Program-made: the position numbers and the translations under genes
DNA from: Burkholderia sp. SRS-W-2-2016
GTDB taxonomy: Bacteria > Pseudomonadota > Gammaproteobacteria > Burkholderiales > Burkholderiaceae
DNA: 64,000 nt
Assembly (NCBI RefSeq): GCF_001931485.1
Contig: NZ_MSDV01000042.1
Span: 58,003-122,002, forward strand
Reading direction: 5' to 3'
In this document: positions 7,277 through 15,468 of the stretch, piece after piece
How positions within the stretch are numbered: position 1 is the first letter of the stretch
Layout of the letters: the number at the start of each line of letters is the position of its first letter
The notes under the pieces: model-generated
What the model saw: the letters and a program-made list of their open reading frames with translations, nothing else
What the model was told of the DNA's origin: nothing
The model's database searches: none

Positions 7277-9735
7277 TGAACCGCACCGATGTGTTTGTCG
7301 AAGAGCGTGCCGGGACCGGACCGGCGCAACGGGACGCCGAACCGAACGACGCCGCGATCGGCGTGCCGCTGCCGCACGAATCCGCGGAACTGCACGTGAG
7401 CGGCGAAGCGACCTACACCGACGACATCGCCGAACTTCACGGCACGCTGCACGCGGCGCTCGGTCTGTCGCGCCATGCGCATGCGCGGATCGTGTCGATG
7501 GATCTGGACGCGGTGCGCAACGCGCCCGGCGTGATCGCGGTGCTGACCGCCGACGACATCCCCGGCGAAAACAATTGCGGCCCGGTGCTGCACGACGACC
7601 CGATCCTCGCCGACGGCATCGTGCAATACCTCGGCCAGCCGGTCTTCGCGGTGATCGCCGAGAGCCACGAACTCGCGCGCCGCGCGGCCGCGCTCGCGAA
7701 AAGCGACGACGTGGTCCGCTACGAGCCGCTCGAAGCGATCCTCACCGCGGCACAGGCGAAAGCCGCGAAGCAGTTCGTGCTGCCGCCGCTGCATCTGCGG
7801 CGCGGCGATCCCGATGCGAAGATCGCCGCCGCGCCGCATCGGCTGCAAGGCAGCTTCGAAGTCGGCGGCCAGGAACAGTTCTATCTCGAAGGCCAGATCG
7901 CGTACGCGCTGCCGAAGGAAATGGACGGGATGCTCGTCTATAGCTCGACGCAGCATCCGAGCGAAATGCAGCAGGTCGTCGCGCATATGCTCGACTGGCC
8001 CGCGCACAACGTCGTGTGCGAATGCCGGCGGATGGGCGGCGGCTTCGGCGGCAAGGAATCGCAGTCGGCGCTGTTCGCGTGCGTGGCCGCGCTCGCCGCG
8101 CAACGCACGCGCAGGCCGGTCAAACTGCGCGCCGATCGCGACGACGACTTCATGATCACCGGCAAACGCCACGACGCGGTCTACGAATACGAAGCCGGCT
8201 TCGACCAACGCGGCCGCCTGCTCGGCGTGCGCGTCGAGATCGCGTTGCGCGCCGGCTATTCGGCGGACCTGTCCGGCGCCGTTGCAACGCGCGCGGTGTG
8301 CCACTTCGACAACGCGTACTATCTCGCCGACGTCGATATCGTCGCGCTGTGCTGCAAGACCAACACGCAGTCGAACACCGCGTTTCGCGGCTTCGGCGGT
8401 CCGCAAGGCGCGCTCGTGATGGAGGTGCTGCTCGACGAGATCGCGCGCGAACTGCAGAGCGATCCGCTCGACGTGCGGCTCGCGAATTACTACGGCGTCG
8501 GCGAACGCGATACGACGCCGTACGGGCAGCGCGTCGACGACAACATCCTCGCGCCGCTGACCGACGCGCTGCTCGACACCAGCGACTATCGCGCGCGCCG
8601 CGCCGCACTCGCCGCGTTCAACGCGCGCAGCCCGGTTCTGAAGCGCGGGATCGCGCTGACGCCGGTCAAGTTCGGTATTTCGTTCAACGTACCGTTCCTG
8701 AACCAGGCCGGCGCGCTCGTGCACGTGTACAAGGACGGCTCGGTGCTGGTCAATCACGGCGGCACCGAGATGGGCCAGGGGCTCAACACGAAGGTCGCGC
8801 AGGTGGTCGCGAACCAGTTCGGCCTGCCGCCCGCGCGGGTGCGGGTGACGGCCACCGATACGTCGAAGGTCGCCAATACGTCGGCGACCGCCGCGTCGAC
8901 CGGCAGCGATCTGAACGGCAAGGCCGCCGAAGACGCCGCGCAAAAGATTCGCGCGCGGCTCGCCGAACTCGCGGCGAAGCTGCTCGGCGGCGACGCGGCC
9001 GACGTCGAATTCGCGCATGGCGGCGTGACGGTGAACGGCGGCGCGATGCCGTTCGGACAACTGGTCAACGCCGCGTATCTGGCGCGCGTGCAGTTGTGGT
9101 CGGACGGCTTCTACGCGACGCCGAAAGTGCACTGGGACGCGCAGACGCTGACCGGCCATCCGTTCTATTACTTCGCGTATGGCGCGGCGGTGTCGGAAGT
9201 CGTGATCGATACGCTGACCGGCGAATGGAAGCTGGTGCGCGTCGACGCGCTGCACGATGCCGGGCAGTCGATCAATCCGGCGATCGATCTCGGTCAGGTC
9301 GAAGGCGGCTTTATTCAGGGGATGGGCTGGCTCACCAGCGAGGAACTATGGTGGAATCGCGACGGCCGGTTGATGACGCACGCGCCGTCGACGTACAAGA
9401 TCCCGGCGGTCAGCGATACGCCCGCCGCGTTTCACGTGCGGCTCTACGAGAACAGTAACGTCGAGCCGACCGTGTTCCGCTCGAAGGCGGTCGGCGAGCC
9501 GCCGCTGCTGCTGCCGTTCTCGGTGTTGCTGGCGATTCGCGACGCAATCGCCGCCGCGGTGCCGGCCGCGAAAGCTGCTCCGCCGTTGCGCGCGCCGGCG
9601 ACGCCGGAAGCGATACTCGATGCGCTGGACGCGTTGCGTGAAGCGAACGCGACGGAAGCGCCCACGCAAGCCCCCGCCGGAGCGCAGACGCTCGCGCAAG
9701 CCGCGCCCCCATCCGCGCCGGACGGGTCGCACTGA
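7276..9735 (+). CDS. xdhB: Xanthine dehydrogenase large (molybdopterin) subunit
   Basis: Catalytic 819-residue subunit carrying the molybdenum cofactor. The N-terminal aldehyde-oxidase a/b hammerhead domain (GEATYTDDI, about residue 43) is followed by molybdopterin-binding segments: RMGGGFGGKE (about 252), FRGFGGPQ (about 373) and the C-terminal SKAVGEPPLLLPFSVLLAIRDA containing the catalytic Glu in GEPP. The ATG at 7276 overlaps the xdhA stop by one base, and a strong AAGGAGG Shine-Dalgarno lies at 7261-7268; in-frame codons further upstream lie inside xdhA and are rejected. The C-terminus has an Ala/Pro-rich extension. With XdhA it forms the heterotetrameric enzyme; XdhC next door inserts the cofactor. 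Confidence 0.96.
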   Translation: MNRTDVFVEERAGTGPAQRDAEPNDAAIGVPLPHESAELHVSGEATYTDDIAELHGTLHAALGLSRHAHARIVSMDLDAVRNAPGVIAVLTADDIPGENNCGPVLHDDPILADGIVQYLGQPVFAVIAESHELARRAAALAKSDDVVRYEPLEAILTAAQAKAAKQFVLPPLHLRRGDPDAKIAAAPHRLQGSFEVGGQEQFYLEGQIAYALPKEMDGMLVYSSTQHPSEMQQVVAHMLDWPAHNVVCECRRMGGGFGGKESQSALFACVAALAAQRTRRPVKLRADRDDDFMITGKRHDAVYEYEAGFDQRGRLLGVRVEIALRAGYSADLSGAVATRAVCHFDNAYYLADVDIVALCCKTNTQSNTAFRGFGGPQGALVMEVLLDEIARELQSDPLDVRLANYYGVGERDTTPYGQRVDDNILAPLTDALLDTSDYRARRAALAAFNARSPVLKRGIALTPVKFGISFNVPFLNQAGALVHVYKDGSVLVNHGGTEMGQGLNTKVAQVVANQFGLPPARVRVTATDTSKVANTSATAASTGSDLNGKAAEDAAQKIRARLAELAAKLLGGDAADVEFAHGGVTVNGGAMPFGQLVNAAYLARVQLWSDGFYATPKVHWDAQTLTGHPFYYFAYGAAVSEVVIDTLTGEWKLVRVDALHDAGQSINPAIDLGQVEGGFIQGMGWLTSEELWWNRDGRLMTHAPSTYKIPAVSDTPAAFHVRLYENSNVEPTVFRSKAVGEPPLLLPFSVLLAIRDAIAAAVPAAKAAPPLRAPATPEAILDALDALREANATEAPTQAPAGAQTLAQAAPPSAPDGSH

Positions 9736-9865
9736 ATGGAACAACCGCGCAACTCGGCGTCATTGCCGGCCGCAGCATCGAACGACCCGACGCGACACGA
9801 CCGCCGAAGGCCAGAACAACCCGCCGCCCGGACACCCCGCGCGGCCCCGCATGGAGAAACGCCGG

Positions 9866-10882
9866 ATGCAAGCCTGGCTCACTGACCTGCAACACCTGCT
9901 CGCGCACGGCGACGCCGCCGTGCTGGTGACGGTCGCGCGCGCCGAGGGTTCGGCGCCGCGCGAAGCGGGCACCAAGATGATCGTCACGCGCGAAGCGGCC
10001 CGCCATACGATCGGCGGCGGCCACCTCGAATGGAAGGCGATCGAGACCGCCCGCCAGGTGCTGCGCGACGGCATGCGCGCGCCGCAGATGCGACGGCTCG
10101 AACGTTTCGCGCTCGGCCCGAGCCTCGGCCAATGCTGCGGCGGCGCGGTGATCCTCGCGTTCGAACGGCTCGACGTCGGCGATCTCGGCTGGATCGCGTC
10201 GCTCGCGAAGCGGCTCGCCGCCGGCCTCGCGACGGTGCGTAGCGTATCATTCGGCCCCGCGCCGGATCCGGTGATGCTGTCCGAGCCCGAACCGGGCGTC
10301 GACACCGCCGACTGCCTGCTCTGGGACGGCGCCGGTTTCGACGACAGCAGCGCGCTGCTGACCGAGACGATCGCGCCGGCCGAATTCCCGGTCGTGCTGT
10401 TCGGCGCCGACCACGTCGGCGCGGCGCTGGTGCGCGTGCTCGCCACGTTGCCGTGCACGGTGCGCTGGGTCGACGAACGCGACGCGCAGTTTCCGCCGCC
10501 GGAGACCCTGCACGCGCCGAACCTGACGATCGACGCGAACGACGCGCCCGACGAAGCGATCGATCAGGCCGCGCCGAACACGTACTTCGTCGTGATGACG
10601 CACAACCACGCGCTCGATCTGGAACTCGCCGAACGCATCCTGCGGCGCGGCGACTTCGCGTTCTTCGGGATGATCGGCTCGCACAGCAAGCGCAAGCAGT
10701 TCGAGCATCGGCTTGCCGCGCGCGGCATCGATCCGGCGCAGATCGCGCGGATGAAGTGCCCGCTCGGCGTCGACGGAATCGTCGACAAGGCGCCCGAGGT
10801 GATCGCGATTTCCGCGGCCGCGCAGCTGCTGCAGGCGGTCGAAGCGAACGCGGGCGCGCGCCGCGCGAGCCAGCCGGTGTGA
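9866..10882 (+). CDS. xdhC: Xanthine dehydrogenase accessory protein XdhC
   Basis: Cytoplasmic chaperone that binds the molybdenum cofactor, promotes its sulfuration and delivers it to the XdhB subunit. The 338-residue product has the N-terminal XdhC/CoxI domain with ARAEGSAPREAGTKM and IGGGHLEW, the cysteine pair in LGQCCGGAV (probable cofactor ligand), and a C-terminal Rossmann-like domain (VVLFGADHVGAALV; GMIGSHSKRKQFEHR). I chose the ATG at 9866 (MQAWLTDLQHL) because GGAGA at 9853-9857 is correctly spaced; an ATG at 9851 would add five residues. A longer open frame reaching back into xdhB is an artefact of high GC. It follows xdhB by 130 bases. Confidence 0.93.
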   Translation: MQAWLTDLQHLLAHGDAAVLVTVARAEGSAPREAGTKMIVTREAARHTIGGGHLEWKAIETARQVLRDGMRAPQMRRLERFALGPSLGQCCGGAVILAFERLDVGDLGWIASLAKRLAAGLATVRSVSFGPAPDPVMLSEPEPGVDTADCLLWDGAGFDDSSALLTETIAPAEFPVVLFGADHVGAALVRVLATLPCTVRWVDERDAQFPPPETLHAPNLTIDANDAPDEAIDQAAPNTYFVVMTHNHALDLELAERILRRGDFAFFGMIGSHSKRKQFEHRLAARGIDPAQIARMKCPLGVDGIVDKAPEVIAISAAAQLLQAVEANAGARRASQPV

Positions 10883-10962
10883 CGCGCGGACCGCGCCATC
10901 CCGCGCCACCCCCGCGCCACCTTCTACGCATTCAACAACTAACTACCCAGCCCCCGACCACC

Positions 10963-12015
10963 ATGACTACGACAACCGCTACCCCGCTCCCGCTCGCCGA
11001 TAAAACCGCACGCGCGCCGAAGGCCGAACTGCACATCCACATCGAAGGTTCTCTGGAGCCCGAACTGATTTTCGCGCTCGCGCAGCGCAACGGCGTGAAG
11101 CTCGCGTACGACTCGGTCGACGCGCTGCGCGCCGCGTACGCGTTCACCGACCTGCAATCGTTCCTCGACATCTACTACGCGGGCGCGAGCGTGCTGCTGC
11201 ACGAGCAGGACTTCTACGACATGACGATGGCTTATGTCGAACGCTGCCTCGCCGACAACGTGATCCACAGCGAAATCTTCTTCGACCCGCAGACCCACAC
11301 CGAACGCGGCGTGCGGATCGCGACCGTGGTGGCCGGCATCGAACGCGCGCTCGCCGACGCGGAAAAGCGCGGGATGTCGAGCAAGCTGATCCTGTGCTTC
11401 CTGCGCCATCTGTCCGAGGAAGACGCGCTGGCCACCTTCGACGAAGCGTTGCCGCTGTTCGAGCAATACAAGCACCGGCTGATCGGCGTCGGTCTCGATT
11501 CGTCGGAGCGCGGCCATCCGCCGTCGAAGTTCGAGCGTGTGTTCGCGAAGGCGCGCGCTCTCGGTCTGAAGCTGGTTGCGCACGCGGGCGAGGAAGGCCC
11601 GCCGTCGTACATCTACGAAGCGCTGGACGTGCTGAAGGTCGATCGCGTCGATCACGGCGTGCGCAGCATCGAGGACCCGGCGCTCGTCACGCGGCTCGCC
11701 GACACGCGCGTCGCGCTGACCGTGTGCCCGCTGTCGAACCTGAAGCTGTGCGTATTCGACGATATGACCAAACACACGCTGAAGGACCTGCTCGATCACG
11801 GCGTCGCGGTGACCGTCAATTCCGACGACCCGGCCTACTTCGGCGGCTACGTGAACGCGAACTATCTGGCCACCATCGACGCGCTGAAGCTCGACGACGC
11901 CGAGGTCTACACGATCATCCGCAACGGCTTCGAGGCGTCGTTCGTGACGCCCGAGGAACGCGACATGCTGATTGCAAAGCTGGACGCGAGCTGGCGGCAA
12001 AACGGCCCGCACTGA
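10963..12015 (+). CDS. Adenine deaminase, adenosine deaminase superfamily (type 2)
   Basis: Zn-dependent deaminase of 350 residues. Metal and catalytic motifs are ELHIHIEGSLEPEL (HxH, about residue 22), HAGEEGPPSYI (His and catalytic Glu, about 208), DHGVRSIED (about 230) and VNSDDPAYFGGY (metal Asp, about 286). Automated annotation usually calls these adenosine deaminase. The segments FFDPQTHTERG, GLDSSERGHPPSKF and SDDPAYFGGYV match the bacterial adenine deaminase subgroup, as in the pseudomonad enzyme, and true adenosine deaminases differ there. Adenine to hypoxanthine also fits the neighbours, since hypoxanthine is the substrate of the adjacent XDH. The name rests on motif reading; a substrate assay would settle it. 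The start is preceded by a pyrimidine-rich tract with no strong Shine-Dalgarno. Confidence 0.88.
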   Translation: MTTTTATPLPLADKTARAPKAELHIHIEGSLEPELIFALAQRNGVKLAYDSVDALRAAYAFTDLQSFLDIYYAGASVLLHEQDFYDMTMAYVERCLADNVIHSEIFFDPQTHTERGVRIATVVAGIERALADAEKRGMSSKLILCFLRHLSEEDALATFDEALPLFEQYKHRLIGVGLDSSERGHPPSKFERVFAKARALGLKLVAHAGEEGPPSYIYEALDVLKVDRVDHGVRSIEDPALVTRLADTRVALTVCPLSNLKLCVFDDMTKHTLKDLLDHGVAVTVNSDDPAYFGGYVNANYLATIDALKLDDAEVYTIIRNGFEASFVTPEERDMLIAKLDASWRQNGPH

Positions 12016-12090
12016 CGGGCAGCAACCGGCGGCGGGCGTGTCGCGACACGCCCGGCAGACCGGCTTTCAACCTTCGGAGACAGCTTTTCC

Positions 12091-13500
12091 ATGACTGCAT
12101 CGGCTCACACCGCGCAAGCGGGCACCCCGGCCTCGGCCGGCCCCTCCGCGCAGAGCGCGTTCCGCGCGCAACTGCTGACCTTCCACGGCGATCCCGCGCA
12201 CGCGCCGCACGGCGCGGTGTACCACGAAGACGGGCTGCTGATCGTCGAGGACGGCCGGGTGGTCGCGGCGGACGCGTACGCGGCGCTCGCAGCGCGGCTC
12301 GCGCCCGGCACCCGCGTCGAAGACCGGCGCGACAAGCTGATCGTGCCGGGCTTCATCGATACGCACATCCACTACCCGCAGACCGACATGATCGCGTCGC
12401 CGGCGCCGGGTCTGCTGCCGTGGCTCGACACCTACACGTTCCCGACCGAGCGCCGCTTCGGCGAGACCGCGCATGCGCGCGAGACCGCGAGCTTCTTCGT
12501 CGATGAACTGCTCGCGTGCGGCACCACCACCGCACTGGTCTACTGCACGGTCCACAAGGAATCGGCCGAGGCCCTCTTCGCCGAGAGCGACGCGCGCAAT
12601 CTGCGGATGGTCGCCGGCAAGGTGCTGATGGATCGCAACTGCCCCGAGTTCCTGCGCGACACCGCGCAATCGGGCTACGACGACAGCGCCGAGCTGATCA
12701 AACGCTGGCACAACCGCGGCCGCCAGATGTACGCGCTGACGCCACGCTTCGCGCCGACGTCGACCGAAGCGCAGCTCGAAGCGTGCGGCGCGCTCGCCCG
12801 CGCGCATCCGGACATCTTTATCCAGAGCCACGTCGCGGAGAACACCGACGAAGTGAAATGGGTCGCCGACCTGTTCCCCGGCCACCGCAGCTATCTGGAC
12901 GTCTACGATCACTACGATCTGCTGCGCCGCCGCGCGGTCTACGGCCACTGCATCTACCTCGACGACGAAGACCGCAAGCGGATGGCGCAAACCGGCGCGG
13001 TCGCGTCGCACTGCCCGACTTCGAACCTCTTTCTCGGCAGCGGCCTGTTCGACTTCGACAAGGCCGATTCGGCCGGCATGCCGATCGCGCTCGCGACCGA
13101 CGTCGGCGGCGGCACGTCGTTCTCGATGCTGCAAACGATGAACGAAGCGCACAAGGTCGCGCGCCTGGGCGGCCACCATCTGACCGCGACCCGGATGTTC
13201 TATCTGGCGACCGCCGGCGCGGCCGAAGCGCTCGATCTCGGCGACAAGGTCGGCACGCTCAAGCGCGGCGCGGAAGCGGACTTCGTCGTGCTCGATCCGC
13301 AGGCGACGCCGCTGCTCGCGCGCCGCACCGCGCGCAAGGAATCGCTGGAAGAGCTGCTGTTCGCGTTCGCGCTGCTCGGCGACGATCGTGCGGTGTACGA
13401 AACGTACGCGGCCGGCCAGTGCGTGCATCGGCGCGATGAAGCGCGCAAGCATGTGGCGGGGGCGCGGGTGGAGCGCGGAGCGAGGGTGCTGGCCGATTGA
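12091..13500 (+). CDS. guaD: Guanine deaminase
   Basis: Converts guanine to xanthine and ammonia, feeding xanthine dehydrogenase. The 469-residue amidohydrolase has the Zn-binding PGFIDTHIHYPQ (about residue 88), the guanine-deaminase signature around LPWLDTYTFPTERRF (about 110), the VAENTDEVKW segment (about 248), GHCIYLDDED and the metal Asp in ALATDVGGGTSFSM (about 335). The N-terminal 20 residues (TAQAGTPASAGPS) are an Ala/Pro-rich extension. A GGAGA Shine-Dalgarno precedes the ATG. It closes the purine catabolism cluster and is followed by a strong hairpin terminator. Confidence 0.95.
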   Translation: MTASAHTAQAGTPASAGPSAQSAFRAQLLTFHGDPAHAPHGAVYHEDGLLIVEDGRVVAADAYAALAARLAPGTRVEDRRDKLIVPGFIDTHIHYPQTDMIASPAPGLLPWLDTYTFPTERRFGETAHARETASFFVDELLACGTTTALVYCTVHKESAEALFAESDARNLRMVAGKVLMDRNCPEFLRDTAQSGYDDSAELIKRWHNRGRQMYALTPRFAPTSTEAQLEACGALARAHPDIFIQSHVAENTDEVKWVADLFPGHRSYLDVYDHYDLLRRRAVYGHCIYLDDEDRKRMAQTGAVASHCPTSNLFLGSGLFDFDKADSAGMPIALATDVGGGTSFSMLQTMNEAHKVARLGGHHLTATRMFYLATAGAAEALDLGDKVGTLKRGAEADFVVLDPQATPLLARRTARKESLEELLFAFALLGDDRAVYETYAAGQCVHRRDEARKHVAGARVERGARVLAD

Positions 13501-13536
13501 ATGGCTGATTTACGGCCGATTGGTTCTACATAGCAA

Positions 13537-13571
13537 AACGGCGCTTCGAAAATCCGAAGCGCCGTTTTTTT
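13537..13571 (+). terminator. Bidirectional Rho-independent terminator after guaD
   Basis: An 11-bp perfect stem (acggcgcttcg / cgaagcgccgt) with a six-base loop is followed by seven T on the plus strand. On the minus strand it is followed by four T, so it can also end the converging aryl polyene operon whose last gene stops at 13623. Confidence 0.93.
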
Positions 13572-13622
13572 CAGCCGTGCCGCCGGAAAGCGGCCGTGCA
13601 CTGCTGCTGCGTCACCGCTCGA

Positions 13623-14867
13623 TCACTGCGGTTTGCACAGCTCGTGCAGCACGTCGAGCCGCCTGGCCGTATCGGCGACATATGGATTCGACTCATCCCA
13701 CGCATAGCCGGCGAGCACCGCGCAGATCATCCGGCGAATCGCCGGGTTCGGCTCCGGGTAGTAGATGATGTCCTGCAACTCGCCGGTGTACCAGCGCTCG
13801 ACGAACGCGCGGAACGTATCGATGCCCTTGCGCAGCGGCACGTCGTAATCGGCGGCCCAGTCGACCGCCTCGCCGTCCAGTTGCCGGTTCAGCGTGCGCG
13901 CGGCCAGATGCGCGGAGCGCAACGCGATCGTCACGCCCGACGAAAACACCGGATCGAGAAACTCGCCCGCATTGCCGAGCAGCGCATAACCGGGTCCATG
14001 CAGACGCTCGACGTTCGCCGCATAACCGCCGATCCGGTTCACCGGCATCAGGAACGGCGCATCGCCGATCAGCCGGTTCAGCGTCGGCTCCTGGCGGATC
14101 AGCGCGCGCAGCGTCGCCTCGCGCTCCGCGTCCGGTACCTCGAGAAAGCTCGCCTCGGCCACGCAGCCGACCGACGAGCGGCCGCCCGCGAGCGGAATCA
14201 TCCAGAACCACACGTCGCGGCGCTCCGGATGCGTGGCGATGCAGATCTTGTTGCGATCGGCGGCGTCGAGCGTCAGGCCGTCGCGCACGTGCGAGAAGAT
14301 TGCCGCGCGGGTCGGCATGCGGGTCGGCGACTCCAGATTCAGGAGGCGCGGCAGCACGCGGCCGAAACCGCTCGCATCGAGTACGAAGCGCGCTTCGACC
14401 TGGTATTCGTGGCCCGCTTCATCGACTACGTCGAGCCGCGGCGTCGCGCCGGTTTGCACCGCGCGCACCGTGTGGCCGAAGCGCACGTCGGCGCCCTGCG
14501 CGGCCGCGCAGCGGATCAACAGGTCGTCGAACTGCGCGCGCTCGACCTGGTACGTGGTGCCCCAGCCGGCCGAATGCTTGTCGCGGAAGTCGAACGACGA
14601 ATGCTGGTCGCGATAGACGAAATACGCGCCGTTCTTGTACTGGAAGCCCGCCTCGACGACGGCCTGCAGCATCCCCGCTTCTTCGAGGTACGCCATGCTT
14701 TGCGGCAGCAGGCTCTCGCCGATCGAGAAGCGCGGAAAGTGCTGCCGCTCGAGCACCAGCACCGAGCGGCCCGCCTTGCGCAACAGCGCGGCGGCGACCG
14801 CGCCGGACGGACCCGCGCCGATGATCGCGACATCGACCGTGGTCCGGGTTGAGGAATCGCTATTCAA
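13623..14867 (-). CDS. Flavin-dependent halogenase-like FAD oxidoreductase of the aryl polyene operon
   Basis: A 414-residue flavoprotein related to flavin-dependent halogenases and phenolic monooxygenases. It shows the FAD-binding GxGxxG in IIGAGPSGAVAA (about 15-26), GESLLP (50-55), a lysine (Lys78, in GFQYKNGAYF) in the position of the catalytic lysine of flavin halogenases, DASGFG (164-169) and the halogenase-type WxWxIP motif (WFWMIP, 220-225). I place the start at a TTG at 14867, which has GGAG seven bases upstream; the in-frame ATG at 14903 adds 12 polar residues and has no ribosome binding site. It is the last gene of the APE operon, 92 bases after the lipoprotein gene. Known brominated or halogenated relatives of APE pigments (xanthomonadins, some flexirubins) make tailoring by halogenation plausible; oxidation or hydroxylation of the ring or chain is the alternative. 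Confidence 0.85.
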   Translation of the reverse strand: MNSDSSTRTTVDVAIIGAGPSGAVAAALLRKAGRSVLVLERQHFPRFSIGESLLPQSMAYLEEAGMLQAVVEAGFQYKNGAYFVYRDQHSSFDFRDKHSAGWGTTYQVERAQFDDLLIRCAAAQGADVRFGHTVRAVQTGATPRLDVVDEAGHEYQVEARFVLDASGFGRVLPRLLNLESPTRMPTRAAIFSHVRDGLTLDAADRNKICIATHPERRDVWFWMIPLAGGRSSVGCVAEASFLEVPDAEREATLRALIRQEPTLNRLIGDAPFLMPVNRIGGYAANVERLHGPGYALLGNAGEFLDPVFSSGVTIALRSAHLAARTLNRQLDGEAVDWAADYDVPLRKGIDTFRAFVERWYTGELQDIIYYPEPNPAIRRMICAVLAGYAWDESNPYVADTARRLDVLHELCKPQ

Positions 14868-14959
14868 ATCTCTGCTCCAACGATTTGCATGCGTGCCGCG
14901 CACGCATGCAGGGTTTCGTGCGGCTCGCCGGCGCTCGCGTCGCGGCGCGCCGCGTCACT

Positions 14960-15382
14960 TCAGCCCGCTTCCAGCACCACGAGTTGCCCGCGCACCCCGA
15001 TCGCCGCCGCGCTCGGGCTCACGCCGCAGGTGAAGTCGGTCGATGAACTGGTTTCGTTGCTGTGAAAGCGCGTCGACACGTCGATCACCGCATTCGCGTG
15101 ACGCTCGCGCGCGGCGGCGCGCAGCTTGCGGACCGCTTCGGCGAGCGCCTGATGGCACGCGTCGTCCGGGCTCGACGTCTGGCGCGCGATCCGCACCGAA
15201 TACGCCACTTCGCCGAGCCGCGTCTTCACCGGCTGATGACTTTGCTGTCCGAAGTACACCGGCACTTCGCCGCGCGACTCGCCGCCGGCCGCCGCGAACG
15301 GCAAGGACTTCACCTGCGTCGCGCAACCGGCCTGCGTCAACGCGACCACCAGCACTGCTGCCACTCCAACCAGCTTCTTCAT
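14960..15382 (-). CDS. Small lipoprotein of the aryl polyene operon
   Basis: A 140-residue protein starting MKKLVGVAAVLVVALTQAGCATQ: a short signal peptide with lipobox (TQAGC), so Cys19 or Cys20 is the probable lipidated residue. The mature part contains DDACHQALAEAVRKL and RERHANAVIDVSTRF, a pattern recalling small heavy-metal-binding/YbjQ-like lipoproteins, and an STDFTCGV segment near the C-terminus. The ATG at 15382 is preceded by AGGGAAGGG. It sits between the ketosynthase and the flavoprotein gene on the same strand. Other APE clusters also carry a small accessory lipoprotein; its role is unknown and I infer an envelope function. Confidence 0.85.
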   Translation of the reverse strand: MKKLVGVAAVLVVALTQAGCATQVKSLPFAAAGGESRGEVPVYFGQQSHQPVKTRLGEVAYSVRIARQTSSPDDACHQALAEAVRKLRAAARERHANAVIDVSTRFHSNETSSSTDFTCGVSPSAAAIGVRGQLVVLEAG

Positions 15383-15468
15383 TGTTATTCCCTTCCCTGT
15401 TTTCAGATTGGCGGCCGCCGCGCTGCGTTTGCGTCGCAGTGGCCCGTTGGCATGGTTCGGCGTCCTGC

